From a virus: a stretch of DNA of 26,203 nucleotides. Location: positions 1 to 26,203 of IMG/VR virus record IMGVR_UViG_3300017730_000067. One strand, given 5' to 3'. The first letter of the stretch is position 1. Each line of letters starts with the position of its first letter. This document shows positions 8,377 through 15,152 of the stretch, one piece after another. The notes beneath the pieces are model-generated. The model was not told the origin of the DNA and made no database searches. It worked only from the letters and a program-made list of their open reading frames with translations. Position numbers and translations under genes: made by a program.

Positions 8377-8912
8377 CTTTGACCCTCAAACCAAGCAACT
8401 AAAGAACATCTTGTACCTTTTGTTACAGGAGATACTCTATGGCTTAGATAACTAGGAAAAACAAGGACAGTACCTTTTTGTCTAAGTTTTTCTTTATTGG
8501 GGTTTTCTACTTCTGCAAAACTAAAGTCTCCACCTTCATAGTTTTCCGAATCACTTAGCTGAACTGTTATACTTAACTTCCTATCAAAAGCAGTTTGAGA
8601 AGACCAATTTGTATCAATATGCCAATCATAATGACCATTTTGTTCAGCATGATACAGAGTATATTGTATGTCTGCATAGTTTTCTACTTTAAAACCAAAC
8701 ACATTTCTGTTAGCATTCTGAACTATGTCCCACAAAAAGTTTTTAAGTTCTTTATTTTGAGATAGCCAAGCAACTTCACTAGACCTAGCTTTATTATTAT
8801 CATTAAAAGTTGTAGCTTTATTTACTATCTGTTCTTCAGCTAAATCATGTATTTTATTTACAAGAAATTCATTTACTGCGTTTTCGTATAGTTGCCATAG
8901 TGGTCTATGCAT
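8367..8912 (-). CDS. 2-oxoglutarate/Fe(II)-dependent oxygenase, prolyl 4-hydroxylase type
   Basis: This 181-residue enzyme shows the full facial triad and co-substrate Arg: HYDWHID with H98 and D100, then FPSYLSHRV with H158, and TRCSLVAWFEG with R168. The intervening LSITVQLSD and YEGGDFSF segments are the usual strands of the double-stranded beta helix of the prolyl 4-hydroxylase (P4Hc/PKHD) group. Such enzymes couple oxidation of 2-oxoglutarate to hydroxylation of proteins or small molecules in the cytoplasm. The ATG at 8912 (GAGGGA upstream) overlaps the preceding radical SAM gene by 8 bases. The substrate is unknown; the Gly-Pro-Thr fibre upstream in the operon is one candidate. Family assignment is firm, substrate is inference. 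Confidence 0.9.
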   Translation of the reverse strand: MHRPLWQLYENAVNEFLVNKIHDLAEEQIVNKATTFNDNNKARSSEVAWLSQNKELKNFLWDIVQNANRNVFGFKVENYADIQYTLYHAEQNGHYDWHIDTNWSSQTAFDRKLSITVQLSDSENYEGGDFSFAEVENPNKEKLRQKGTVLVFPSYLSHRVSPVTKGTRCSLVAWFEGQRWI

Positions 8913-9867
8913 AGTATTCCCTCAAATTAAAGTTAGTGCCGATCATATTTCCTATATATCTGTCATCATTACTGTACACTAAAACTTCAGGGTCTTCAAC
9001 TAAAAAATCACATGACTTGCAATAATCAGGGAAATCTTTATTTCTGTGTTGCTCTCTTAATTTATTATAAGCCTTACCATTCCAAACTTCTTTTAAAGTA
9101 TTTGTACTTAAATGCCCTAATACTGCAGCCTCATCATTACCTAAAACCTGACAGCAAGGATGCACTGCTGCTGTATTACCATCATTACCTCCTGCCCTAA
9201 CAACTACATCAGGAGAGAAAGGTCTTCCACATCCTGCTATCTTACCTTTTCTTTTATAATCAGACTCATATACACCAGACCAATTATGCATACGCCAAAT
9301 ATCAACATTCATATTATCAAAAAGAGATTTATATGCTTCTACTTCTACTGGCTCATTATCGTTGTCTAGTATTAAATGATATGCTGCTACTATACAATCT
9401 TTATCTTTAGCATACTCCCGCATATCTTTAGCATTTTGTATAACTAAGTTAAAGAAAGGACTATTCATCCATTGTTTATATGTCTCTTCATTGTAGCCTA
9501 TAATAGAAAACCTAAAAAAGTTAAGACCTGCATCAACCGTTTCTTTCATAAAAGACCCACGCATATTCTTACCATTAGAATATATGTAAGATTTTGCTCC
9601 ATACTTTTTTACGATCTCAATATATCTTGGAAGATTTCTATTTAAAGTAGGTTCTCCTGATCCTTCTAGATTTATAGCCTTTACGTTTTGTTCTGCACAC
9701 TGAGCAACAATATCTTCAAACTGATCTAGTGGCATTTTCCTTAAAAAACCTTTTGGTCTTTTAGGGTCTGTTTGAGGACACATCTTGCAAGTATAATTAC
9801 ATCCACCGTTTATTTCAATAACGGCCCTTTCTAGTTGAGGCATTGTAAGTAAATTATTAACTTTCAT
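8905..9867 (-). CDS. Radical SAM protein with SPASM-type C-terminus (second copy)
   Basis: A 320-residue radical SAM enzyme. The CNYTCKMC motif (C23, C27, C30; CxxxCxxC) binds the SAM-cleaving 4Fe-4S cluster, and LEGSGEPTL (about 68-75) is the SAM-contacting GGE-like strand. Residues about 213-286 hold a SPASM-like set of cysteines (C213, C238, C239, C283, C286) for extra clusters. I place the start at the ATG at 9865-9867, which overlaps the preceding stop as ATGA (9864-9867). The longer frame to 9921 would need a TTG start inside the previous gene and has no clear ribosome binding site. Such proteins often modify peptides, sugars or cofactors by radical chemistry. The substrate is unknown. 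Confidence 0.9.
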   Translation of the reverse strand: MKVNNLLTMPQLERAVIEINGGCNYTCKMCPQTDPKRPKGFLRKMPLDQFEDIVAQCAEQNVKAINLEGSGEPTLNRNLPRYIEIVKKYGAKSYIYSNGKNMRGSFMKETVDAGLNFFRFSIIGYNEETYKQWMNSPFFNLVIQNAKDMREYAKDKDCIVAAYHLILDNDNEPVEVEAYKSLFDNMNVDIWRMHNWSGVYESDYKRKGKIAGCGRPFSPDVVVRAGGNDGNTAAVHPCCQVLGNDEAAVLGHLSTNTLKEVWNGKAYNKLREQHRNKDFPDYCKSCDFLVEDPEVLVYSNDDRYIGNMIGTNFNLREYYA

Positions 9868-10337
9868 TTTGCTATAATAAATCCGTTTAAAGTTTTTCTT
9901 GTCTCTCCCCTTTCTGCACAATAGCTGTGGTAAGTATAATTTTCTTTACCTGCAAAAATAAATGCTCTGTTTGGTTTCCAATCTACTCTACCGTAATAAC
10001 TTTTATCTGGTTTATATAAATCTGTTCCTGTTCCTTTATCTCCAAGATAAACAACAACCGATATTATTTTCTTAACCCACTCATGGTGTATTGGATACTC
10101 ATAAGGTCCGTGTTGAACTGAATAATACCAATCAATTTTCTCAACTTCGTTATAGGGTTTGTGATCTAATTTTTTGCAATACTTAAATATATCAGGAAGA
10201 AAAGATGTATCAGATATAGATAACCTATACTTTGCCCCCTCACCAATAGACTTTCTTTTATTTACTTCTGCTAAGTGGAAGTCATAATTGGTTAAAAAAT
10301 TATCAACAACTATGTGGGGCCAAGGATTATGCTGCAT
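9864..10337 (-). CDS. 2-oxoglutarate/Fe(II) oxygenase-like protein with HxE metal motif
   Basis: A 157-residue protein with the compact architecture of phage 2OG oxygenases: N-terminal PWPHIVVDNFLTNYDF, strands around IISVVVYLGD and RAFIFAG, and a C-terminal TRKTLNGFIIAK. The likely metal ligands are H84 and E86 (in PIHHEW) with distal H137 (YTYHSY). R147 is the probable 2-oxoglutarate salt-bridge residue. Glu in place of the usual Asp is less common but known in cupin-type enzymes. It overlaps the preceding radical SAM gene by 11 bases and the following one by 4 (ATGA). Substrate unknown. Confidence 0.75.
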   Translation of the reverse strand: MQHNPWPHIVVDNFLTNYDFHLAEVNKRKSIGEGAKYRLSISDTSFLPDIFKYCKKLDHKPYNEVEKIDWYYSVQHGPYEYPIHHEWVKKIISVVVYLGDKGTGTDLYKPDKSYYGRVDWKPNRAFIFAGKENYTYHSYCAERGETRKTLNGFIIAK

Positions 10338-11241
10338 AAACCGCCTCGTTTAATTGCATAATAAATGCAACATCAGGTCGTTTGTAGCAAGTTGAACATG
10401 GGCTTTTTGTTCTGCGACCATTTATTAGTTCTGTTCTGTATTCTTTTAGTCCTTCGTCAGTGTTCCAAAACTCTTTCATTGGAACATTATGTATATTACT
10501 AAAATTGTTTTCTTTGCTCCAATCATTACAACAAAGAACGTAATCACCATCCCAATTTACATAGACCATATTAAACGGCTTATGACATATTTTACCCCAT
10601 TGTTTATGTCCTTTATAATCTGGTCTGTTTATATTTTCATCAGGCACAGAACCACCACGATTATTTAAAGCTCTACCTGCTTTAGAGTCTGTCATAATTG
10701 TTTTAGTTTTACGGTCTGAAATTCTTATATCTGGATAACGTAACTTAGCTTCATGGAAACTAATTTTACTTTCATCATATATACTAAAATTTACATCATC
10801 TAGCTGCTTATATAAATCATAATACTTATCTATCCTTGATCCATTGGTGCTAACCTTAATCCATAGATGAGGCATATCAGTATTACGCCTGTGTATTGCT
10901 TTTTCTAGCATCTTGCCAAAATCAGGATGCAAAGAAGGTTCACCACGCCCTGCAAAATGCAGTCTAAATTTATCTGGCTCTTCGGAATAAAGGTTTTTGT
11001 CATTGCTATCTGACCACCCATTTCTTTTTGAGAAATCAAATGTAGCCATTTCATCAAGTATAAGGTCAAAGGTTTCTAAACTCATGTTCTGATTAAGGTT
11101 TGGGTAGCCATGCGCCCGTGGGCAAAAACTACATTTCATATTGCATAGTTCTGTTAAGTGAACCTCTACACACCAGATGAAATCGTCCATCTTAATCATA
11201 TCAGGGTGTAATTCAGTATTAGATTTATACATGAAGTCCAT
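10327..11241 (-). CDS. Radical SAM protein with SPASM-type C-terminus (first copy)
   Basis: A 304-residue radical SAM enzyme with CNMKCSFCPRAHG (C33, C37, C40), an FAGRGEPSLHPD SAM-binding strand (about 97-107), and a SPASM-like C-terminus. That C-terminus contains C219, the adjacent pair C237-C238 in YVNWDGDYVLCCNDW, and C282/C285 in SPCSTC. The W-DG-x-V-x-CC pattern is typical of radical SAM enzymes with auxiliary clusters. It differs substantially from the second copy at 8905-9867, so the two are not a recent duplication and probably have different substrates. ATG at 11241; an in-frame ATG at 11232 is possible. It overlaps the preceding gene by 17 bases. Function beyond radical chemistry is unknown. 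Confidence 0.9.
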   Translation of the reverse strand: MDFMYKSNTELHPDMIKMDDFIWCVEVHLTELCNMKCSFCPRAHGYPNLNQNMSLETFDLILDEMATFDFSKRNGWSDSNDKNLYSEEPDKFRLHFAGRGEPSLHPDFGKMLEKAIHRRNTDMPHLWIKVSTNGSRIDKYYDLYKQLDDVNFSIYDESKISFHEAKLRYPDIRISDRKTKTIMTDSKAGRALNNRGGSVPDENINRPDYKGHKQWGKICHKPFNMVYVNWDGDYVLCCNDWSKENNFSNIHNVPMKEFWNTDEGLKEYRTELINGRRTKSPCSTCYKRPDVAFIMQLNEAVYAA

Positions 11242-12154
11242 TTTCTTTAGTAAATTTCCATGAGTGAAGGTCTACATCTGTAGCCCCTAGCTTGTATAAA
11301 TCACGCCTCTTATTTATTTTCCACTTAAAATTTTCAGAGTTGTAATCATTGACACAAGACTTCCAATACCATGTAAGCCATCTTATCTGTTCCTCTTTTG
11401 GTATTGGTTTTAATTCTAATACACTACTGTCTAGTTCTTTATAGTTAGCCAAAGGCACAATATCACTTATCATACAACGCCTTAAATTTACAGTTGGTTT
11501 TTGTTGCAGCATGGCTTGCAAAGTCATAGCACTATCAACACTTATAAGCATTTCACATTGTGAAACCATTGACATAGAATTGTAGTTTTCTCTTGGAAAA
11601 CAAGTATACTCACTTGTTATCCCCATTTTTTCTACAACTCCCCAAAACGCATCATAGTTTCTAGGTATATTGCTTTGGCTTGATGATGCAGGGTGGCGTT
11701 TAAATACTGTATAAACTTTATTTTTTGTAGCCCACTCAACAAGGGCTACTGTTTCATAGTAGTCTTTAGGGTAAATAAACTGCAAAGGCACAAGAACATA
11801 TGGTCTATCTTTAACCCAAGGCTTATCTGTTTGTAAATATCGGTCATTAGCCCTATTTAAATACTCTTGATATATTTGTTCGTCTGGTTCTGCTTTAAGC
11901 CAATCATCTCTTTGTTTATATTCAGTAATATATAAACCTTTTGAAAACCTTATGTGTTCAAATGCACCAAAGCCACCCATAAATCTGTAGTCAACTTTTT
12001 GATTATTATAGACTTCAAAACATGCTTCTTCGTTATCCCATTGTTCTGCTATACTTAAACAATTTCGTAGCAAAGGAACAAGATGCATTTTTTCTGGGTT
12101 ATGTTTTCTATGCTCAATCCAAAGTGCAACCCAAGCCTCTGCACTTATCGCCAT
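11225..12154 (-). CDS. Capsule-biosynthesis/glycosyltransferase-like protein (KpsC/KpsS-like C-terminal half)
   Basis: A 309-residue protein. The second half resembles GT-B-fold capsule polysaccharide transferases: YVLVPLQFIYPKDYYET (about 119-134), YTVFKRHPASSS (K152, H154, P155), CEMLISVDSAMTLQAML (about 200-216) and KPTVNL (219-224). This order of a VPLQ strand, a K-x-HP loop, then S-x-DS and EAL-like nucleotide-sugar binding elements is what I know from KpsS/KpsC-type proteins. The first half (IEHRKHNPEKMHL and MGGFGAFEH) is not recognised. It overlaps the neighbouring genes at both ends (10 and 17 bases). If active it would transfer a sugar to a host or virion acceptor. The assignment is a resemblance and not certain. 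Confidence 0.5.
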   Translation of the reverse strand: MAISAEAWVALWIEHRKHNPEKMHLVPLLRNCLSIAEQWDNEEACFEVYNNQKVDYRFMGGFGAFEHIRFSKGLYITEYKQRDDWLKAEPDEQIYQEYLNRANDRYLQTDKPWVKDRPYVLVPLQFIYPKDYYETVALVEWATKNKVYTVFKRHPASSSQSNIPRNYDAFWGVVEKMGITSEYTCFPRENYNSMSMVSQCEMLISVDSAMTLQAMLQQKPTVNLRRCMISDIVPLANYKELDSSVLELKPIPKEEQIRWLTWYWKSCVNDYNSENFKWKINKRRDLYKLGATDVDLHSWKFTKENGLHV

Positions 12155-12642
12155 ATAGGGCGACCAAAACCAAATGCAAATCTAGTTTCTTCTGCATAAG
12201 CAGAATGCCAAAAAGGTTTTTCTTTTACAACTTTAAATTTTCTGCAAGTCCAATCATTAGGATCATCATAAGATAGTTGTTGATTTCCATTTTCATCTAA
12301 GTACTTAAAAACACCCTTACCTTTAATATAATATATTCTGTAACCTTCGTTGTCACTATTAGTATGCCAAGGAAGTTGAGTATTTGCTTCCATTCTTGTA
12401 CAATTAGTAACATCATCACACTCTAAAATTTCAGCACACTCTTTAAGTAAACCAGAAATTTCTTTTTCATCATTTTCAAAAAGTGCACCAGAAGCACTTT
12501 TAGGTATGTCCATATGGGGCAAAGGTCTTTTTAAAAACTCATCCAGTGTTAATGTTTTTGTAGGTTTTCTGCTTTTATTTAAACTTATTACTTCTTCTAA
12601 ACGTTTAATAACTTCACCTACTGGTTTGATTATTTCAATCAT
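12145..12642 (-). CDS. 2OG-oxygenase/cupin-like protein with atypical metal motif
   Basis: A 165-residue protein whose C-terminal half has the layout of aspartyl/asparaginyl beta-hydroxylase or related 2OG oxygenases. It contains LPWHTNSDNEGYRIYYIKG (H93), GVFKYLDENG, FKVVKEKPFWHSAYAEETR (H146, R154) and FAFGFG. The usual acid two residues after the first His is replaced by Asn95, with Asp97 two further on. This resembles beta-hydroxylases that use two His ligands, but could also mean altered chemistry. The N-terminal 80 residues are helical and unassigned. Its ATG overlaps the upstream stop as ATGA (12639-12642). Substrate unknown. Confidence 0.6.
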   Translation of the reverse strand: MIEIIKPVGEVIKRLEEVISLNKSRKPTKTLTLDEFLKRPLPHMDIPKSASGALFENDEKEISGLLKECAEILECDDVTNCTRMEANTQLPWHTNSDNEGYRIYYIKGKGVFKYLDENGNQQLSYDDPNDWTCRKFKVVKEKPFWHSAYAEETRFAFGFGRPIWR

Positions 12643-13070
12643 ATAGCATTTGCCTTTTCATAAAGCTGTCTTTTTTCATCATTAGTTATTACTCTGTCAG
12701 CTAAAAAATTAATTACAATATCTTCACCAAGATATACATAGCCATCCTCAAGACGATCTGCCCAATCAGCAGGTCTATCAATATCATCTAAAGGCGCATA
12801 CATTTGCAAATAATCAATAATTTGCCGTAAGTGTCTTTTTGTTCCACAACGTGTGACTTCCTGTTTTACACCAACAGTACCATCTTCACGTATCCATAAA
12901 TCCTCATATTCATCTTCACATCCCTCTGGTATAGTAGGATGAGTCTCAAGATAAATTTCAGTCATAGTTTTTTGACCAACTTTTAATTTATCAAACTCAC
13001 TGTCTGCTAATTTGCCATCTGTTGACATATAGCACAAAGAGTTATCTTCATTGAAATAATACCAAGGCAT
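12639..13070 (-). CDS. Unknown 143-residue acidic protein behind the collagen-like fibre
   Basis: I do not recognise a family. The protein is acidic and starts MPWYYFNEDNSLCYMSTDGK, with a mixed strand/helix middle (LWIREDGTVGVKQEVTRCG). A helical C-terminus follows (HLRQIIDYLQMYAPLDD, then DEKRQLYEKANAI). It begins 8 bases after the fibre stop and is preceded by an AGGA ribosome binding site. It is stop-start coupled to the oxygenase-like gene downstream, so it opens the accessory cassette. From position alone it could be a fibre assembly factor or a protein serving the modification enzymes. Both ideas are unsupported by motifs. Confidence 0.75.
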   Translation of the reverse strand: MPWYYFNEDNSLCYMSTDGKLADSEFDKLKVGQKTMTEIYLETHPTIPEGCEDEYEDLWIREDGTVGVKQEVTRCGTKRHLRQIIDYLQMYAPLDDIDRPADWADRLEDGYVYLGEDIVINFLADRVITNDEKRQLYEKANAI

Positions 13071-13078
13071 TTTTTTTC

Positions 13079-14626
13079 CTAATATGTTCTGTAACGTTTG
13101 CGAAACCCAGAAAAATAAGTTGTATTATCATACTGAGTGGCAGTAAGATCAGTTCTATCTACGCCGCACCAAAGCCAATCATTTTGTTGTGACGCACTAG
13201 TTAAATTTTTAAGACCTTTATCTGTCGTCGAGTAACTACCACTTTGGTAATAGCTGCCATATGCCAGACCACTTATGGAAGCCCCAGACGGTCCTGTTGG
13301 CCCTGTTGGTCCTGTTGGGCCAGTTGGCCCTGTCGGTCCTGCCACAGTACTATCTGCGCCTGACGGACCAGTTGGGCCTGTCGGTCCTGTCGGTCCAGTT
13401 GGGCCTGTACCACCTGCATCACCATCACCACCTGCAGGTCCAGTAGGTCCAGTAGGGCCAGTTGGTCCTGTCGGTCCAGTTGGTCCTGCTGCAATAGCAT
13501 TAGCAATAGTTTGCTTTTCCCATGCACTAGCACTAACATCATATACAGGGATAAGGTCAGAAGACCCTGCATCTGTACCAGTAGAAAATGCAGTAAGGGC
13601 AGTACCTACATTAGCTGCATCTGTGACATCTGAAGATGCTTCGATACCGTCTAGCTTAGTACCGTCTGCTGACAAATCTCGACCATCTACAGTTTGAGAG
13701 CCAGACATGACAATATTGCCTGTTATTGTGCCTCCTGCTTTAGGTAAAGCTGCATCAGCAGTAGTACCTTGTGCAGCAGTTGCATAGTCTGAACTATCAA
13801 ATGCTTTAACTTCAGCAAGATTAGTAACCTCACTGTCCATCAAAGCTCCTGCAGAAGTTACATTAGCTGTATCAGTTACATCAGCAGATGCTTCAATACC
13901 ATTGAGCTTAGTGTGGTCTGCATCAGTAAATACATTAGAGTCTGAGGCTGCTTCTACTGCCGCCCTTATTTCGGCATCAGTTTGATCTGCCGTAGCACTT
14001 GCTTCAATACCATTTAGTTTAGTATGGTCATCATCTGTAAATACATTTGAATCACTAGCAGCTTCAACTGCTGCTCTTATCTCAGCATTAGTTTGGTCTG
14101 CAGTTGCACTAGCCTCAATACCATTTAACTTAGTATGATCAGCATCAGTAAAGACGTTACTGTCGGATGCAGCTTCAACGGCGGCTCTTATCTCTGCGTT
14201 TGTCTGATCTGCCGTAGCACTAGCTTCAATACCGTCTAACTTACTACCGTCTGTAGCAAGGTCACGACCATCTATAGTACCGGGAATAGCAATATTACCT
14301 GATGCATCTTCAAACACTGCTTTATCTGCAGGGTATGTCATAAATATATTTTTAGTACCTGCAGAAAAATCTACAGCATTATTAGAATTAGAACTGGATA
14401 GGATAGTAGTTCTAGCTAAAGTATTACCACTACTAGTATAAGTACCAATACCTACTTCAAACTCATTATCATCACCTTGTTGCTCAATAGCATAGTATGT
14501 GGTGTCGGCATTAGAAAGGGCAGAACTAAAGGTTTTAAACTTAGTTACTGCCCCCCCTAAAGAGATACTACCTGTACCTGTAGTTGTGGTTGTTTCTTTA
14601 ACCCTATCTTTTACGACAAGTGCCAT
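13079..14626 (-). CDS. Collagen-like tail fibre protein
   Basis: A 515-residue fibre. The N-terminus ([20 protein letters not shown] and a WTRTTIL-like [11 protein letters not shown] region) resembles attachment domains of marine phage fibres. Residues 132-242 are three near-identical 37-residue repeats starting [32 protein letters not shown] segment echoes them later. Residues 381-450 are collagen-like Gly-X-Y: six triplets GPT/GPA, a GGDGDAGGT linker, more GPT, a short break (STVA), then GPT again. A compact C-terminal domain (about 451-515, with YYQSGSYST and [10 protein letters not shown]) may be the receptor-binding tip. An AGGGGG site precedes the ATG. A collagen-like triple helix implies a trimer. 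It heads the accessory cassette. Confidence 0.85.
   Translation of the reverse strand: MALVVKDRVKETTTTTGTGSISLGGAVTKFKTFSSALSNADTTYYAIEQQGDDNEFEVGIGTYTSSGNTLARTTILSSSNSNNAVDFSAGTKNIFMTYPADKAVFEDASGNIAIPGTIDGRDLATDGSKLDGIEASATADQTNAEIRAAVEAASDSNVFTDADHTKLNGIEASATADQTNAEIRAAVEAASDSNVFTDDDHTKLNGIEASATADQTDAEIRAAVEAASDSNVFTDADHTKLNGIEASADVTDTANVTSAGALMDSEVTNLAEVKAFDSSDYATAAQGTTADAALPKAGGTITGNIVMSGSQTVDGRDLSADGTKLDGIEASSDVTDAANVGTALTAFSTGTDAGSSDLIPVYDVSASAWEKQTIANAIAAGPTGPTGPTGPTGPTGPAGGDGDAGGTGPTGPTGPTGPTGPSGADSTVAGPTGPTGPTGPTGPTGPSGASISGLAYGSYYQSGSYSTTDKGLKNLTSASQQNDWLWCGVDRTDLTATQYDNTTYFSGFRKRYRTY
13277..13486 (-). repeat. Collagen-like Gly-Pro-Thr triplet region
   Basis: The region codes for residues 381-450: mostly GPT with single [15 protein letters not shown] and GAD triplets and one four-residue interruption. 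Pro is always in the X position and Thr mostly in the Y position. Codons vary synonymously (GGN CCN ACN), so the array is protein-conserved rather than a recent slippage product. The complementary strand also reads as Gly-Pro-Val because of the codon symmetry. Confidence 0.9.
13901..14233 (-). repeat. Three tandem 37-residue fibre repeats
   Basis: Three copies start at residues 132, 169 and 206 of the fibre ([20 protein letters not shown] and onward), with a partial fourth at 243. Protein identity is nearly complete (changes only such as N/D and A/D), yet the DNA copies differ at many third positions. For example, the same [11 protein letters not shown] is spelled with different Ala, Glu and Ser codons in each copy. 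Confidence 0.85.
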
Positions 14627-14650
14627 AGTATACCCCCTGTTTAGTTTCTT

Positions 14651-15088
14651 TTAGGCGATACGAATGACTGCTGTAGATGCTCCTGCAGCAGGAAATTCAA
14701 TAGTAAGATCACCTGCAGTAGCACTAACTGTACCACCAAAGTCGATTACTGCAATAGCTTTATTAGATGCAGATGAATTATAAATAATACAACCTGCTGC
14801 AGAAGTAGTTACGTTAGAAAATACCTCGTCTGCAAAATCTACTAAGGCAGTAGTTCCTGATGTGGTAATAGCAGCACTGTCAAGATTTTGACCTCCTGCA
14901 CTGTAGTTAGTGCCTGTAGCCTCATCAGAGTTACCTGTAACATCTGAGTAGTTTGTTGTAGCTGCCCCATATGTTCCAGACATACCACTTTTAATTAAAG
15001 CCAATTTAATTGTGTTACTGTCTAAGTCGTGTGTACCACCAAGTAGCTCAGACTTAAAACTTGTACACATTGCTGTTGTGATTGCCAT
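14651..15088 (-). CDS. Small virion structural protein (decoration/tail type)
   Basis: A 145-residue protein starting MAITTAMCTSFKSELLGGTH with a TIKLALIKSGM strand, a YSDVTGNSDEATGTNYSAGG loop, and a hydrophobic VDFADEVFSN to CIIYNSS, then AIAVIDFGG and LTIEFPAAG. The pattern is familiar from small beta-rich structural proteins of marine phages lying between capsid and fibre genes. I cannot say whether it belongs to the head or the tail. A GAGGA site precedes the ATG at 15088. It is separated from the decoration-like gene by a 64-base gap holding the hairpin at 15113-15140. Confidence 0.7.
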   Translation of the reverse strand: MAITTAMCTSFKSELLGGTHDLDSNTIKLALIKSGMSGTYGAATTNYSDVTGNSDEATGTNYSAGGQNLDSAAITTSGTTALVDFADEVFSNVTTSAAGCIIYNSSASNKAIAVIDFGGTVSATAGDLTIEFPAAGASTAVIRIA

Positions 15089-15112
15089 TATTCTAATCCT
15101 CTATATAGCAAT

Positions 15113-15140
15113 AAAGAGGCCACCCTAAAGCAGCCCCTTT
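15113..15140 (-). terminator. Hairpin after the capsid pair (possible terminator or processing site)
   Basis: The minus-strand RNA folds AAAGGGGCUG against GGGUGGCCUCUUU. Ten pairs form with a loop around CUUUAGGG. Three of the pairs are G-U in the minus-strand RNA and would be mismatches in plus-strand RNA, which supports function in the transcribed direction. The stem starts 12 bases after the stop at 15153. The following sequence is AUUGCUAU, a poor U-tract, so full termination is uncertain; partial termination or mRNA processing would raise capsid expression over tail genes. Confidence 0.5.
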
Positions 15141-15152
15141 AGTTTGTTTTAA

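Noticed and set aside
9868-9921. 54-base extension of the second radical SAM gene using TTG at 9919-9921
   Set aside because: Lies inside the preceding gene, no ribosome binding site, and an ATGA-coupled ATG exists at 9867.
13275-13697. Plus-strand open frame with collagen-like Gly-Pro-Val repeats
   Set aside because: The reverse complement of GGN CCN ACN codons automatically reads as Gly-Pro-Val. It is the antisense shadow of the fibre's Gly-Pro-Thr region; no ribosome binding site or start supports it.
13901-14233. CRISPR-like array from regularly spaced repeats
   Set aside because: The repeats are coding, in frame, and directly abutting without spacers; they are protein repeats of a fibre.
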